From Massilia sp. Root418 (lineage in GTDB: Bacteria > Pseudomonadota > Gammaproteobacteria > Burkholderiales > Burkholderiaceae_D): 64,000 nt of DNA. Location: assembly GCF_001425265.1 (NCBI RefSeq), contig NZ_LMEC01000001.1, forward strand, positions 392,036 through 456,035, in the 5' to 3' direction. The notes below the pieces were generated by a model. The model did no database searches. It saw nothing but the letters and a program-made list of their open reading frames with translations, and was not told the origin of the DNA. Shown in pieces: positions 17,876-30,798 of this stretch. Numbering within the stretch: the first letter of the stretch is position 1; every line of letters starts with the position of its first letter. The position numbers and the translations under genes were made by a program.

Positions 17876-20089
17876 TCAGACCAGGAGGTTGCTCCACGCC
17901 TGGTCCTTGATGAAGGCCACCCACTCCTTCTTATGCTCTTTGCCGAAGCATTGCTCGAAAAGCCGGCAGAGCTTGGCCACCATCTGCGCCTGCGTCTCGC
18001 TGCAATCCCAGCAGTGCGGATACACGATCTGCGGCAATTCCATCAGGCCGCGTGCGACCAGCGCGGTCGGTGGCTGGTGGTCCGCGATCCATGAGATGTT
18101 CCGATACGGGTTGTTCTGGACCGGGACATCCGTACAGGTATGGCAACCGACGGCGACGCCCAGATTCTTCAGCATCGCCTCGTCAATGCCGGTAAAGCTG
18201 CCGGCGCCTCCTCTAACGACAAGGTTATCGAGGTTAAAGGCGGTTAGCGCGCCCGACAGGTCGTTGGGAGTGCGCCAGCCCGCCTTGGGATTGCAGACCA
18301 GCCGCTGGAAATCCACCCAATCCTGCGGGTCGTCGGCTTCCAGCGTGTCCTTCAGGTGCCGGCTCAAATCGAACGTGGTGCTGGTGAGCTGCCAGGGAGG
18401 CAGCAGTTCCAGGATGCCGACCGCCTTGGCCGTGATCGCGCCCTGCCGTTTCGAGCACTCCCGGCACTGGGGCAGCAAGATCTGGCCGTTGGCCGTGCCG
18501 TTGCCCGTGTAATCGGGCAGTCCGAGCTTGTCGTGGTAGACGGTGCGCCCCAGGCGATACAGCGCCGTCGGCGGATTATGGTCACGAATCCAGTCGGTGG
18601 CGGCGTTGGTGGGCGGTTTGCCGCTGGCATGGGTGCTCCCGCAGCTGTGACAGCTTATGGTCGGGTCCATGCCGTGTTCCGCCATGCCCTGGACGATCAT
18701 TTCCAGTTCCCGCTGCACCAGCACGCGGTGGCGCTGGTCGTACGATCCCGGTGTCAGCGCATTAATGACGAACACGCCGAGCTTGGCGTACGGCCCCGGC
18801 TGGATCAGGTTGGCGTCATCGAGGGCCTGGAAAGCCTCCAGCGCCTGCGGCGCGCCGAGGAATTTGCGGATACGGCAGGCCACCTTGCTGCTGTTCTGGT
18901 ACTTCAAACGCGGATCCATGAACAGGAACATTTCGCGCGCGGCACCGTGCGCTTTCAGCACGTTCGTCAGTTGCTCGCACTCCTTCGGGTCCATGTAATT
19001 TCCCGGCTGCAGGGCATAATCGTTATCCAGCGCCGCCGCTTGTAAAGTCCGTTGCGCGTCGTTCCGGGTGTGCGCCGCGAAGGCGCTCATCCCGGACCAC
19101 TCGAACTGCATCATCAGGAAGTCGAGCCACGCTTGTTCCAGACTGTCGTAGAGCGATTCGATCGGGCGGACCAGTTTCAGGATGTTGTCATGCCGCTCCG
19201 CGACGAACTGGCGTTCCTGCCGCAGCGAGGACAGTCTGAGGCCGAGCTCCGCCTTCAGCACGTCCAGTTGGCGGAATCGGGCAATTGCGGCCCTGGCGTC
19301 GGCCTCCCATTTGTCGCCGTTCTCCGAGCTGTCGATCAGGAATTCGATCGCCAGCTCACCGTAGAGCGTCCGCTCGGTGTTGAATGCGTCCGGAATGAAC
19401 TGGCGAATGCGATCCTGTTCGTTCTCCATCGTTCTGCCCTGTTCGGCTACAGAATCGATTTCGGTATCGCACTTCTGCAGCATCTCTTCGAATTCGCCCA
19501 GCGCCTGCACGGCCTTTTCCAGGCGCGACAGGGTGACGTTGATCTCCTGCCCCAGCTTCTCGATGCGGGCGCCAGCCCTCTCCAGGCCGCGTTTCAGGTC
19601 CGCGGCAGCACCTTCCATGGCCAGATGCGCCGATCCCTTGAACATCTCGGCTTGACCACGCGACAGGAGATCAGTCGTCAGCGCCCCCCCTTTGAGCAGC
19701 GAGGCGATCGCGCCGGCCACCTCCATCTGCCCCGCCCTGCTTAATTGCGCCCAGATTGGCAGAAAATGCGCCCGCTGTGCCAACAGCATGCCGATCAGAT
19801 GGTGCACCTCTTGTTTGGCATTGGCCACGCTCACCTGATACTTGGGACGCGCAAGCGCCTTGTGCGTCTTCTCGGAATACTTCTGCGCCAGCCAGGTCTT
19901 CCGGCCCTCGCGCGCCTCCGGCCCATATTGTTGCGTGCAGATTTCATAAACCAAATGCAGCAACGGAATCTGCCTGGTGCCAAGATTGGAGACGCCGGTA
20001 TCCTTGAACACCAGGGGGCCTGCCAGCTGGCAGTGCGTCACGGAAGAAGCGGACTGGTTCGGCAGGTCGCATGCGCTGCAGTCCATCAC
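17876..20089 (-). CDS. 737-aa coiled-coil protein with duplicated CxxC...DHxPPTAL...CxxC zinc/HNH-like modules
   Basis: Function not recognised. The N terminus has a CSAC pair (residues 4-7). Residues about 120-330 are strongly helical with coiled-coil stretches (ERAGARIEKLGQEINVTLSR and following). The C-terminal half has two copies of one module: CHSCGST...WIRDHNPPTALYRLG...LLPQCRECSKRQ (about 475-560) and CHTCTDV...WIADHQPPTALVARG...VYPHCWDCSETQ (about 645-715). Four cysteines around a DH core suggest treble-clef zinc folds, perhaps HNH-nuclease related. No signal peptide. The start (GTG 20089, AAGGAGG 7 bases upstream) overlaps the stop of the 134-aa gene, so the two are translationally coupled. 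Could be a toxin/effector or defence protein. Confidence 0.7.
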   Translation of the reverse strand: MMDCSACDLPNQSASSVTHCQLAGPLVFKDTGVSNLGTRQIPLLHLVYEICTQQYGPEAREGRKTWLAQKYSEKTHKALARPKYQVSVANAKQEVHHLIGMLLAQRAHFLPIWAQLSRAGQMEVAGAIASLLKGGALTTDLLSRGQAEMFKGSAHLAMEGAAADLKRGLERAGARIEKLGQEINVTLSRLEKAVQALGEFEEMLQKCDTEIDSVAEQGRTMENEQDRIRQFIPDAFNTERTLYGELAIEFLIDSSENGDKWEADARAAIARFRQLDVLKAELGLRLSSLRQERQFVAERHDNILKLVRPIESLYDSLEQAWLDFLMMQFEWSGMSAFAAHTRNDAQRTLQAAALDNDYALQPGNYMDPKECEQLTNVLKAHGAAREMFLFMDPRLKYQNSSKVACRIRKFLGAPQALEAFQALDDANLIQPGPYAKLGVFVINALTPGSYDQRHRVLVQRELEMIVQGMAEHGMDPTISCHSCGSTHASGKPPTNAATDWIRDHNPPTALYRLGRTVYHDKLGLPDYTGNGTANGQILLPQCRECSKRQGAITAKAVGILELLPPWQLTSTTFDLSRHLKDTLEADDPQDWVDFQRLVCNPKAGWRTPNDLSGALTAFNLDNLVVRGGAGSFTGIDEAMLKNLGVAVGCHTCTDVPVQNNPYRNISWIADHQPPTALVARGLMELPQIVYPHCWDCSETQAQMVAKLCRLFEQCFGKEHKKEWVAFIKDQAWSNLLV

Positions 20090-20490
20090 GGTAATTCCTC
20101 CTTATGTGGCGCCGCAAACGGGCCGGCGGATTGGCGGGCCTCGTTCCAGTCGCGTGCGGTGAGCATCAGATCGAGCAGGGCGAATCGGGTATCCGGGTCA
20201 GGATCGGACGAGACGGATGCCAGCGCGGCGGCGATGTTCGGCTGTTTGAAAAATAATGGCCCCGCTGTGAACGTCCTGGCGACGAATTCACCGATGGTAC
20301 GGACGTTATCGAGGCCATACTGGCGCGCCACGCGGATCGCGCGCCGCACGCGGTCCCGGATTTCCTCCTCCGATAGCGGCGCAATCCAGTCCGGATAGCG
20401 CTGTTCGAGATGGGCGTGCAGCAGATCGGCGAGCCGTACGTCCCGCTGCTCGTCGAATACCTTCATTTGGTCGGTTCGGATGATGAGCAT
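20086..20490 (-). CDS. 134-aa helical protein, first gene of the operon with the 737-aa gene
   Basis: All-helical, starting MLIIRTDQMKVFDEQRDVRL and carrying EEIRDRVRRAIRVARQYGL and VRTIGEFVARTF. This arrangement (an R-x-x-Q-M start, then a helical IRxAIxxARxYGL segment) resembles small proteins often found beside polymorphic-toxin, type VI or contractile-injection effector genes. That link is from memory and is tentative. A CTATAGTATAG element about 100 bases upstream could give it its own promoter apart from the copper operon that ends 126 bases before it. Confidence 0.65.
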   Translation of the reverse strand: MLIIRTDQMKVFDEQRDVRLADLLHAHLEQRYPDWIAPLSEEEIRDRVRRAIRVARQYGLDNVRTIGEFVARTFTAGPLFFKQPNIAAALASVSSDPDPDTRFALLDLMLTARDWNEARQSAGPFAAPHKEELP

Positions 20491-20616
20491 AAAAAATCCA
20501 GTGACATCTTCGGGCCTCGCCGCCTTCTTGCCAGCGGCAGTTGCGGAGGAGGCAGCGCAGGCGGAAACGCAGGCAACGCGAGGGCGCGCGGCAACTATAC
20601 TATAGGGTCCGCCGCT

Positions 20617-23807
<3,191 letters not shown>

Positions 23808-23811
<4 letters not shown>

Positions 23812-25301
23812 TGCTTCACCTCCTGCCTGGTGCCTGGACCTGCGCTAATGGGTGCTATGGCGGAAATCCGGAAGCCGCCGCCGCTGCCCTGGACGAAGTC
23901 GAAGGTCACGGTATCGCCGGTGGCCACGTTGCGCGGCAAGCCGGCTGCGGGCAGGTCGAAGTCCATGGTCATCGGCCCCCAGTCCAGGGACACGACCGGG
24001 CCGTGTGAAATGGTGATCTTTCCGCCAGCGATGCGCTCTACCCTGCCTTCAGCGTGGTGCGCCGGGGCCGCAGCGGGGCTGTCGCCCATGTGGGTCGCGG
24101 TGCCTTTCAGGCTCGCTTCCGAGTCGATCAGGAACTGGCCGGAGACAACGACCTTCTGCCCCAGCCGCAGGCCCTTGCGGATCTCGGCCATGCCGTTCGC
24201 CGCGCCACCAATGTCGACGTCGGTGGCCGCGAAGTTGCCGCCGGCTTGCGCGACCATCACTACGTTGCGCGTGCCGGTACGGATCACCGCTTCGGCCGGC
24301 ACCAGCAGCACGTCGGCGCCGGGCGCTGCCGCGAACGCCAGTGTCGCGAACATGCCCGGCACCAGCTGCCCGGCCGGATTGGCCAGCTCGATGCGTGCCT
24401 TGAGGGTGCGGGTGTCCGCGTCCACCTGGGGCAGCACCGCGCCGACTTTGCCTTTGAACACCGAACCGGGCAGCGCCGGCGTGTTGGCTTCCACCGCAAC
24501 GCCCGGCCGGATCTGCGCGGCCGCCGCCTCGGGGATGTCCGCCAGCACCCACACCGTCGCCACGCCATTGATGCGGTACAGAGGGGTGCCGGGCGACACC
24601 GTCATGCCTTCGCGCGCTGCCAGTTCGGCGACCACGCCGCTTGCGGGAGCAGTGAGCGTCAGGCGGGCGTGGACCTTGCCCGTCGCTTCCACCTGCTTCA
24701 CTTGCGCCTCCGACATGCCGGCCAGGCGCATGCGCTGGCGCGCGGCATCGGCCACGCCTGCCATCCCCTCGCCCTGCATGCGCTTCGCCGCCAGGAACTC
24801 TTCCTGCGCCGCGATCCAGTCAGGAACGTAGAGTTCAAGCAGCGGCTGGCCCTGGCGAACAGGGTCCAAAGGCGCGCGCACGTACTGGCGTTCGATGAAG
24901 CCGGCGCTGCGTGCCTGCACCAGGTGCACATCGCGGTCGTTATAGGCGACGCTGCCCACGGCGCGCAGCACGGACGCCAGTTTGCCTTGCGTGACCTCCG
25001 CCGTGCGCACGCCCAGGCTTTGCTGCATGCGGGGGCTGACCGCCACACCGGCGTCGCTGTTGCCGTCGCTACCAAACACGGGGACCAGCTGCATGTCCAT
25101 GAAGGGCGACTTGCCGGGCTTGTCGAATTTCTGGGCCGGATACATCGGGTCATGCCAGTACAGGGGCTTCTTTTCGGCGGCAGCGGGCGCCGGTGCGGGT
25201 GCCGCGCCATGCTGGACGCCCAGGCGGTACAGGCCATAAGCTCCCGCTGCGGCGAGCAAGGTGCCGGCCGCCGCCGCCGCGATGATGCGTTGGCGATTCA
25301 T
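23808..25301 (-). CDS. cusB: CusB periplasmic adaptor with fused CusF domain, 497 aa
   Basis: Membrane-fusion protein of the CusCBA pump. An N-terminal signal/anchor ([20 protein letters not shown]) is followed by a heavy-metal-binding domain (YWHDPMYP...[12 protein letters not shown]), then hairpin, lipoyl and beta-barrel domains. The last ~75 residues ([18 protein letters not shown]...[12 protein letters not shown]) are a CusF metallochaperone domain, a separate protein in E. coli. Start ATG 25301 was chosen for GGAGACC 6 bases upstream, the signal sequence, and the ATGA overlap with the cusC stop; the frame stays open further upstream but without protein-like features. Confidence 0.93.
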
Positions 25302-26620
25302 TTGGTCTCCTGCGTGGAATTGCCTGCGCCCGACGGGAACAGGTAAGTGAGCTGCGCCCAAAGCCGGGCCGTCTGCGCCTGCAGCTGTAAGGCCTGCACA
25401 CCCGTGTCGGTTTCCGCGCGCCGCGACGCCAGCAAGTCCGACAGTGTCGCCTTGCCTCCGCGATAGGCGGCAAGCGTTGCGTCCGTCCGCTGCCGGGCCA
25501 GGGGCAGCAGTTGCTCGGCATAGCGCCGATTGCGCTCGCGGCCGCTCTCCCAATCCGACAGCATGCTGAGCACTTCAGCCAGGTGGCCGCGCTGGGTCTC
25601 CTCGCGTTCCGCCTTCGCAGATTCGGCCAGCGCCAGTTTGGCGGCCAGTTCCCTGTCCTGGCGGCGGGCGCGGTCCCACTGGAGCGGCACGGAAACGCCG
25701 ACCGACACCATGTTCGAGTAGCCGCCGCCGCGCTGCTGGAAAGCCAGCTCCACGCTCCAGTCGGGTTTCCTGCCCGCTTCCGCCAGGTTGGCTTCGGCCT
25801 TCGCAATGCGCTCCTGCTGGGTAAGCAGCGCGATGTCCGGATGGTGGGGCAATGCCGTTTCCAGCGACGCGGGATCGATCCGCACAGTGTCCATGGCGGG
25901 CGGCTCGGCAAGCTGATCTGCGGAATCCGCACCGGTCCAGCGTGCCAGCAGAAGTGCCGCGCTGCGGCTGCGCTGCGCGGCCTCGCTCGCCCTATCCTGG
26001 ATGGAAGCCAGCGTACCGCGCGCGGCGGCGATATCGGCGAGACTGCCGCGCCCGCCACGGTAAGCGGCTTCCGCGGCCTCGACCTCGTTGCGGGCCTGGG
26101 CCACCTGCCCGGCGGCCAGCTGTTCCGTCTTGCGGGCGAAGTGGGATTCAAGCCAGGCCAGTGCGGTTTCCCGTTCGATCCGCGCCACTGCGGCCTGCCT
26201 CGCCACCAGCGCCTTGCCGGCCTCCTCACCATACAGCTCGGCGCGGCGGCGCCGCTTGTCGGCGCTGGTCAGTTCCTGGGAAATGCCGATGCGGCGCATG
26301 GTCATAAAGTCCGCGCCCAGGCTGAAGCGGTCGCCACCGCTCACCGGGAGGTTGTCTATGCCCGCCTTCAAAACAGGATCGGGCAACTGGCCGGCTGCCA
26401 CCGCCATCTGGCGTGCGGCATCGGCGGAAAGGTCAAGCGCGGCCAGCTGGCGTGTGCGCTGCAGGGCAAGTTGCTGCGCCTCGGGCAGCGTCAGCGGCGT
26501 GCCGGCGGCACAGATGGAGGCGGCCAGCGAGAAGCCGGCAGCGATCAGGCGGCCGATCCGGGCGCGGCGCCGCGCCGCCGGCGCGCGCAGAGGCGCCGGT
26601 ATTAAAACAATTGCGGACAT
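25298..26620 (-). CDS. cusC: CusC/TolC-type outer-membrane factor, 440 aa
   Basis: Outer-membrane channel of the efflux pump. Two repeats of long helices typical of outer membrane efflux proteins (LPEAQQLALQRTRQLAALDL, EAAEAAYRGGRGSLADIAAA, TDATLAAYRGGKATLSDLLA). An Arg-rich signal region is followed by AAGFSLAASICAAG. Start ATG 26620 has GGAG 5 bases upstream; a GTG 12 codons earlier is less likely. Its stop overlaps the cusB start. Confidence 0.9.
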   Translation of the reverse strand: MSAIVLIPAPLRAPAARRRARIGRLIAAGFSLAASICAAGTPLTLPEAQQLALQRTRQLAALDLSADAARQMAVAAGQLPDPVLKAGIDNLPVSGGDRFSLGADFMTMRRIGISQELTSADKRRRRAELYGEEAGKALVARQAAVARIERETALAWLESHFARKTEQLAAGQVAQARNEVEAAEAAYRGGRGSLADIAAARGTLASIQDRASEAAQRSRSAALLLARWTGADSADQLAEPPAMDTVRIDPASLETALPHHPDIALLTQQERIAKAEANLAEAGRKPDWSVELAFQQRGGGYSNMVSVGVSVPLQWDRARRQDRELAAKLALAESAKAEREETQRGHLAEVLSMLSDWESGRERNRRYAEQLLPLARQRTDATLAAYRGGKATLSDLLASRRAETDTGVQALQLQAQTARLWAQLTYLFPSGAGNSTQETK

Positions 26621-26692
26621 GAGAACTCCAGAATGCGAAATGAAACAGCGCGCCACGCAGGGGCGCGATGATGACCTTTGGCAGTCCGGGTG

Positions 26693-27082
26693 TTAAATGC
26701 GGAAACAGCAGTGGCGTATCGCCAAGGGAGGCGCGGTCGAGCGCGCGAGCAGCGTGGCGCTGACACGCGTGGGCAACTCGGCATCGGCGACGAATCGAAC
26801 CGGCAGCACCGCCACCAGGCCGGTAGCGATAAACGCCCCGATATGGGGCGTGGCCGGCGCATCCAGCGATTGATGGCTGTTGGCACAATGCGCCTGGCAC
26901 AGGCCCGGCTTCTGCATATCGGTCCCGGTGCAGCCCGGCATGGCGTCCTGCATGGCTTTGGCAGCCATCGCCTGCACCACCAGCTCCGGACATGCGTACG
27001 CAGCGACAGCGAGTTGGGTGAACAACAGGCTGAGCGCAGTGATGAGCGCCGCAAGGACGCGCTGGGTACGGAACCGTTTCAT
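26693..27082 (-). CDS. Small secreted cysteine-containing protein of the copper operon, 129 aa
   Basis: Signal peptide MKRFRTQRVLAALITALSLLFTQLAVAAYA, then spaced cysteines and histidines (CPELVV, MPGCTG, GLCQAHCANSH) and a C-terminal CCF. It is 73 bases upstream of cusC on the same strand. No function is known; a periplasmic metal-handling role is inferred from position and Cys/His/Met content. Confidence 0.65.
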   Translation of the reverse strand: MKRFRTQRVLAALITALSLLFTQLAVAAYACPELVVQAMAAKAMQDAMPGCTGTDMQKPGLCQAHCANSHQSLDAPATPHIGAFIATGLVAVLPVRFVADAELPTRVSATLLARSTAPPLAIRHCCFRI

Positions 27083-27128
27083 TGTTCGCGCATCATATCA
27101 TGCTCGATGTCATCATCAACGCCGGCCG

Positions 27129-27455
27129 CTACGCACCCTTGGCGTCTCGTGGATGGCTGTGCGGCTTGACTCCCTTTTTCTCGTGCGCTTCCTGCTTTCC
27201 AGCCTGCGCTGGCTTATCGGATGCATCCTTCGCCGGTTCGGCGCCGGAGCCTTTTGCGGTGGCGCCGGTATGCGTCTCGCCCGTGCCTATGACCTTCGCG
27301 TCGCGCATGTGGTTGTGCGGCTTAGCGTGGGGCTTCGTGGAGGCCGATGCCGTTTCCGCACCCGCTGCGGCCGGCTGTTCGACAGCCGACGCGCCGAAAG
27401 AAACAAGCATGGCGGTAGCGGCAAGGGAAAACAGACGCTGGTTAGTCGTTTTCAT
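27129..27455 (-). CDS. Small secreted His-rich protein with duplicated KPHxHxRDAK motif, 108 aa
   Basis: Signal peptide MKTTNQRLFSLAATAMLVSFGASA, then a low-complexity Ala/Lys/Glu chain with KPHNHMRDAK near the middle and KPHSHPRDAK at the C-terminal end. The paired His motifs could bind metal. It lies between copD and the 129-aa gene in the copper island. No named family recognised. Confidence 0.65.
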   Translation of the reverse strand: MKTTNQRLFSLAATAMLVSFGASAVEQPAAAGAETASASTKPHAKPHNHMRDAKVIGTGETHTGATAKGSGAEPAKDASDKPAQAGKQEAHEKKGVKPHSHPRDAKGA

Positions 27456-27510
27456 GGGGTGCTCCTATCCTGAGTGTGACGCCACAATTGGCGATTTATC
27501 TTATGAGATT

Positions 27511-27531
27511 GGTCAAAACAAGTGATTGACC
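27511..27531. repeat. Inverted repeat GGTCAA-N9-TTGACC
   Basis: Perfect 6-bp arms at 27511-27516 and 27526-27531, between the end of copD and the start of the 108-aa gene. Position suits an operator for the small-protein/cusCBA transcript, but the binding protein is unknown. Confidence 0.4.
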
Positions 27532-27583
27532 GAGATCAAAAAACCGCGAAGTAGTACCCGCGCGAACCGTTCCCAAGCAGTAG

Positions 27584-28483
27584 CTACATCGCGGCTGGCG
27601 GCTGTTGCGTGCTAAGCACCGAGGCGGCCAGCATGGCGCCCAGAAGTACGGCGCTTTCGAGGCGCAGCGCGGTGCGCACCTGGCGCAGACCTTGGTTGGA
27701 ACGGCGCGCAGCGGGCAGCCCGATAAACTTGTTGTAGCCGCCCAGCGCAACGGCAAGCATTACCAGCGCAACTTTCAGTAGCAAGGTCTTGCCGTAAAAA
27801 GTGTGCTGCAGATGCTCGGCCGATCCTACTCTGTGCCAGGCGCTGTATGCCCCGGTGGCGATGATCGCGATTACCGCCGCCATCGCCGCTTTCGACATCA
27901 GCTCCAGGTAGCGGTCGTGCGCGCCGGTGGCTGAGGTGCCGATGCGCGCGTCGTGCAAGGCGAACCATCCGGAGACCAGCACCGCGCCGGTCCAGAGCCC
28001 GATCGCGGCATAATGAAGTGCCTCGGCCGCCAGGGCGCCGGACAGCAAGCCTTCTTCGCCGGCATGTCCCATCGACGCGCGGGTGACGACGAACAGCAGA
28101 AGTGCCAGGGATGCGCAGATCGTGGTCGCGCGGCCGGTGCCGCCAAGGCCTCGGATAAGGAGCATTGCCAGCATGGCGGCGATGGTCACGCTGCCGGCGT
28201 GTCCATAGTCCGTGCTGGTCAACATCATCCAGAATATCGGACACGCCTCGCGCAAGCCGACATCGCCCATCACTGCGGTTGCGGCCAGTAATGCGGTGAC
28301 GCTGCCCAGCGTGCTCATGCCGGCAGCCGCCAAGTCCGTGCGGCGCAGCTGGGGTTCAACGCCGCCGGCGTTGGCGCCATTGGAGCGTAGCCAGTGGCGT
28401 GCAATCCACGAGCCGGCCAGCCAGGCGAAGCCGACGTTGAGCAAGAAGGCCGACGCTGTCTGCAGCAACGAGACCGCATCCAC
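27584..28483 (-). CDS. copD: CopD-family copper membrane protein, 299 aa
   Basis: About eight membrane helices, with ASMGHAGEEG, EALHYAAIGLWTGAVLVSG and HTFYGKTLLLKVALV typical of the CopD/PcoD family, thought to move copper across the inner membrane together with CopC. Start GTG 28483 follows the copC stop TAG with no gap, so the two are coupled. Confidence 0.9.
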   Translation of the reverse strand: MDAVSLLQTASAFLLNVGFAWLAGSWIARHWLRSNGANAGGVEPQLRRTDLAAAGMSTLGSVTALLAATAVMGDVGLREACPIFWMMLTSTDYGHAGSVTIAAMLAMLLIRGLGGTGRATTICASLALLLFVVTRASMGHAGEEGLLSGALAAEALHYAAIGLWTGAVLVSGWFALHDARIGTSATGAHDRYLELMSKAAMAAVIAIIATGAYSAWHRVGSAEHLQHTFYGKTLLLKVALVMLAVALGGYNKFIGLPAARRSNQGLRQVRTALRLESAVLLGAMLAASVLSTQQPPAAM

Positions 28484-28852
28484 CTATTTCACCGTGAACT
28501 TGAACTCGCCTTTGCGCCGGTGCCCGTCGCGCCCGGCAACCGCCCAGGTGACGGTGTAGGTGCCGGCCACCAGCGCAGGCACCGCCAGCCGGAGGATCGC
28601 CGGATTGGCCGCATCGACCTGCGCCGGCCCGGCCGATACTGCCCTCCCCTGGCTATCGGCCACCGCAATGGAGCTGAAGGCCTGCTCCACCTTTTCATTA
28701 AAGGTCAGCGCAACTTCCTTCGGTGGCGCTTCGAGGACTGCGCCTGCCTCCGGAGTGGAGCTCTTCAGGGTGGCGTGCGCCGACGCGATCGGGCTGGCCA
28801 GGGTGGCTCCCGCCATAACGGCCGCGACTATCATGGTGTGCATGGGCTTCAT
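28484..28852 (-). CDS. copC: CopC periplasmic copper-binding protein, 122 aa
   Basis: Signal peptide ending ASA, so the mature protein begins HATLKSSTPEAG; the N-terminal His is the Cu(II)-binding residue of the CopC family. The C-terminal AGRDGHRRKGEFKFTV contains the second conserved His. Immediately upstream of copD; together they form a copper uptake/handling pair. Confidence 0.92.
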   Translation of the reverse strand: MKPMHTMIVAAVMAGATLASPIASAHATLKSSTPEAGAVLEAPPKEVALTFNEKVEQAFSSIAVADSQGRAVSAGPAQVDAANPAILRLAVPALVAGTYTVTWAVAGRDGHRRKGEFKFTVK

Positions 28853-28920
28853 TCCAGATTCTCCTTGTTGCTATGGGGGTAGCTCATGGCGGGCCGCCAG
28901 CGCCCCGCCAACTTTACCAG

Positions 28921-29265
28921 TTAGTTCGTGTACAGCGGACTCGGCGCCACGTAGACCCGCACACCGTGGGCAGCGAGGCCGGCCGGGGCAATCGCCGCCA
29001 GTTCAAAGCGCTCGCCGTCGCGCAGTGTGCCAAACTGCCAAGTAAAGGATTTGCCGTCCGCCTCGATGGTGACGACGTCCCCTTTATCGACATTGATGGC
29101 TTTGGTAGACGGCGAGACAACAATCTTACGCGTGGCCGCCGACGCGGGCGCCGCGCTGCCCAGCGCGGCATTGAACTGCGTGTCCGCCTGGTGCGCCATG
29201 GCGGCGAAGGGCGCCATGGCTGCAGTCACGATGATTGTCGCGAATTGGTACTTGATGGTGCGCAT
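28921..29265 (-). CDS. CzcE-family periplasmic metal-binding protein, 114 aa
   Basis: Signal peptide MRTIKYQFATIIVTAAMAPFAAMA, then a small beta domain (KIVVSPSTKAINVDKGDVV, SFTWQFGTL, VRVYVAPSP) of the CzcE type, which binds Cu(II) in Cupriavidus CzcE. Start ATG 29265 has AAGGA 7 bases upstream; an upstream in-frame start adds 18 residues without a signal sequence. It lies between cusS and copC. Confidence 0.8.
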   Translation of the reverse strand: MRTIKYQFATIIVTAAMAPFAAMAHQADTQFNAALGSAAPASAATRKIVVSPSTKAINVDKGDVVTIEADGKSFTWQFGTLRDGERFELAAIAPAGLAAHGVRVYVAPSPLYTN

Positions 29266-29388
29266 ATTTCGGTCCTTTTGAGTGTGCGTTTTAACGCGGG
29301 GTGAAGTCGATGAAGCCATTCTACTGAGGCAACACGGACACCCGAATGACCGAAAAATGACGTTTACATTACAAGCCTTCAGCCTGAA

Positions 29389-30798
29389 CTAAGCCCGCCT
29401 GGCGGGGAAAAACAGCGCAAAGCGGGTTAGTCCCGGCCGTTCGCTGGCCACGCTCGCGTGGCCGCCGTGCAGCGCCATGATGGACTTGACGATGGCCAGT
29501 CCCAGGCCGGCCGAGCTCGACGTCGACGAACGTGCCGTGTCCGAGCGGTAGAAGCGGTCAAACAGGCGTGGCAGATGTGCCGGTTCGATCCCGGGCCCCG
29601 GATTGGTCACCGATATCGTCATGCCGCCGTCTCCCGGCGTGGCGGCCAGCAAGATCACGCCGCCGGCGGCCGTGTAGCGCACCGCGTTGGCGACCAGGTT
29701 GCTGACGGCGCGGCGCAGCAGGTGGGCATCCGCCCATACCTCGCCTGATGCGTCGATCTCCAGCGCGATCTGCGCGTCAGACGCCAAACCCTCAAAATAC
29801 TCCGAGACCATCTCCAGCGCCCTTTGGGCATCAAGCCGCTCCGCGCTCAGGGCGATCTGGTCATGCTCGGCCCGTGCGAGGAACAACATGCTCTCGACCA
29901 TCCTGGCCAGGCGACCGAACTCCTCATAATTGGAGGCCAACAAGCTCTGGTACTCCTCACTTTCGCGCGGTTGGGAAAGCGCCACCTCGGTTTGCACCAT
30001 TAAATTGTTCAGCGGCGTGCGCAAGTCGTGCGCAAGGTCATCTGCGAACTGCGACAGATTGTTGAAGCTGCTTTGCAAACGGTCCAGCACGGCATTGAAG
30101 GAGTCGGCCAACAGCCGCAGCTCGGCCGGCGCGGCCTCGGCGCCCAGGCGCAGTTCCAGGTTGTGCGCGCTCACCTGCTGGGCTTGCCCGGCAAGCGCCC
30201 TCACGCGGGACAGGCCTTGGCGCGCGAGCAGGTAGCCCAGCGCGGCAGTCAGCATGGCGCCGGCAAGCACCGCCGCCCAGACCTTGATCCCGTAGGCTTG
30301 CAGTACCTGGAACCGCTCGTGCGCGGTGCTTGCCAGGGAAATGTGCACTGTCTCTTTGCCGGTGCCGATCCGCCCCCAGGCGCTTAGCTCACGTAGCCTG
30401 GCGCCATCTGCCAGAGTGGCGGGGACTGTGTCTGCGATCCTGGGGGCGGCGTCGGCGTGGATAGCGCCGCCGGCGGGGCGGACGAACGTGCGCTGGGCGG
30501 TATTCTGGACCAGCACAGTACCATCCCTGCCCTGTATCACCAGCAGCAGTCCACGGCTGATGTCGACGGCGTCGAGAAAACGGTGCGGATCGCGGCGAAC
30601 CGATTCCGCGTCTGGCGTTTCGGCCAGCAGATGCCTGATCTGCATCAGCCGGTCGACCAGGTCTGCGTCGTCCCGGTCCTGCAGCTGGGAAGCCAGCGCC
30701 TGGTAGAGATAGAGGCCGACCGCAGAGAACACAATCACGGCCACTGCGGCGAACAAGGCACCCAGTTGCGCGGTCAGAGAGTGGCTGCGCCGGGTCAT
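29389..30798 (-). CDS. cusS: CusS-type heavy-metal sensor histidine kinase, 469 aa
   Basis: Two membrane helices (near 12-32 and 160-182) flank a periplasmic sensing loop, then HAMP, HisKA ([12 protein letters not shown], His near 257) and HATPase ([19 protein letters not shown]). Length and order match CusS, which senses periplasmic Cu/Ag and signals to CusR. Start ATG 30798 overlaps the cusR stop (ATGA). The same frame is open into cusR, which is a shadow. Confidence 0.92.
   Translation of the reverse strand: MTRRSHSLTAQLGALFAAVAVIVFSAVGLYLYQALASQLQDRDDADLVDRLMQIRHLLAETPDAESVRRDPHRFLDAVDISRGLLLVIQGRDGTVLVQNTAQRTFVRPAGGAIHADAAPRIADTVPATLADGARLRELSAWGRIGTGKETVHISLASTAHERFQVLQAYGIKVWAAVLAGAMLTAALGYLLARQGLSRVRALAGQAQQVSAHNLELRLGAEAAPAELRLLADSFNAVLDRLQSSFNNLSQFADDLAHDLRTPLNNLMVQTEVALSQPRESEEYQSLLASNYEEFGRLARMVESMLFLARAEHDQIALSAERLDAQRALEMVSEYFEGLASDAQIALEIDASGEVWADAHLLRRAVSNLVANAVRYTAAGGVILLAATPGDGGMTISVTNPGPGIEPAHLPRLFDRFYRSDTARSSTSSSAGLGLAIVKSIMALHGGHASVASERPGLTRFALFFPARRA

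Noticed and set aside
29350..29375. Possible CusR box upstream of the CzcE-like gene
   Set aside because: TGACGTTTACATTAC lacks the symmetric TGACA-N4-TGTCA arms; too weak to annotate.
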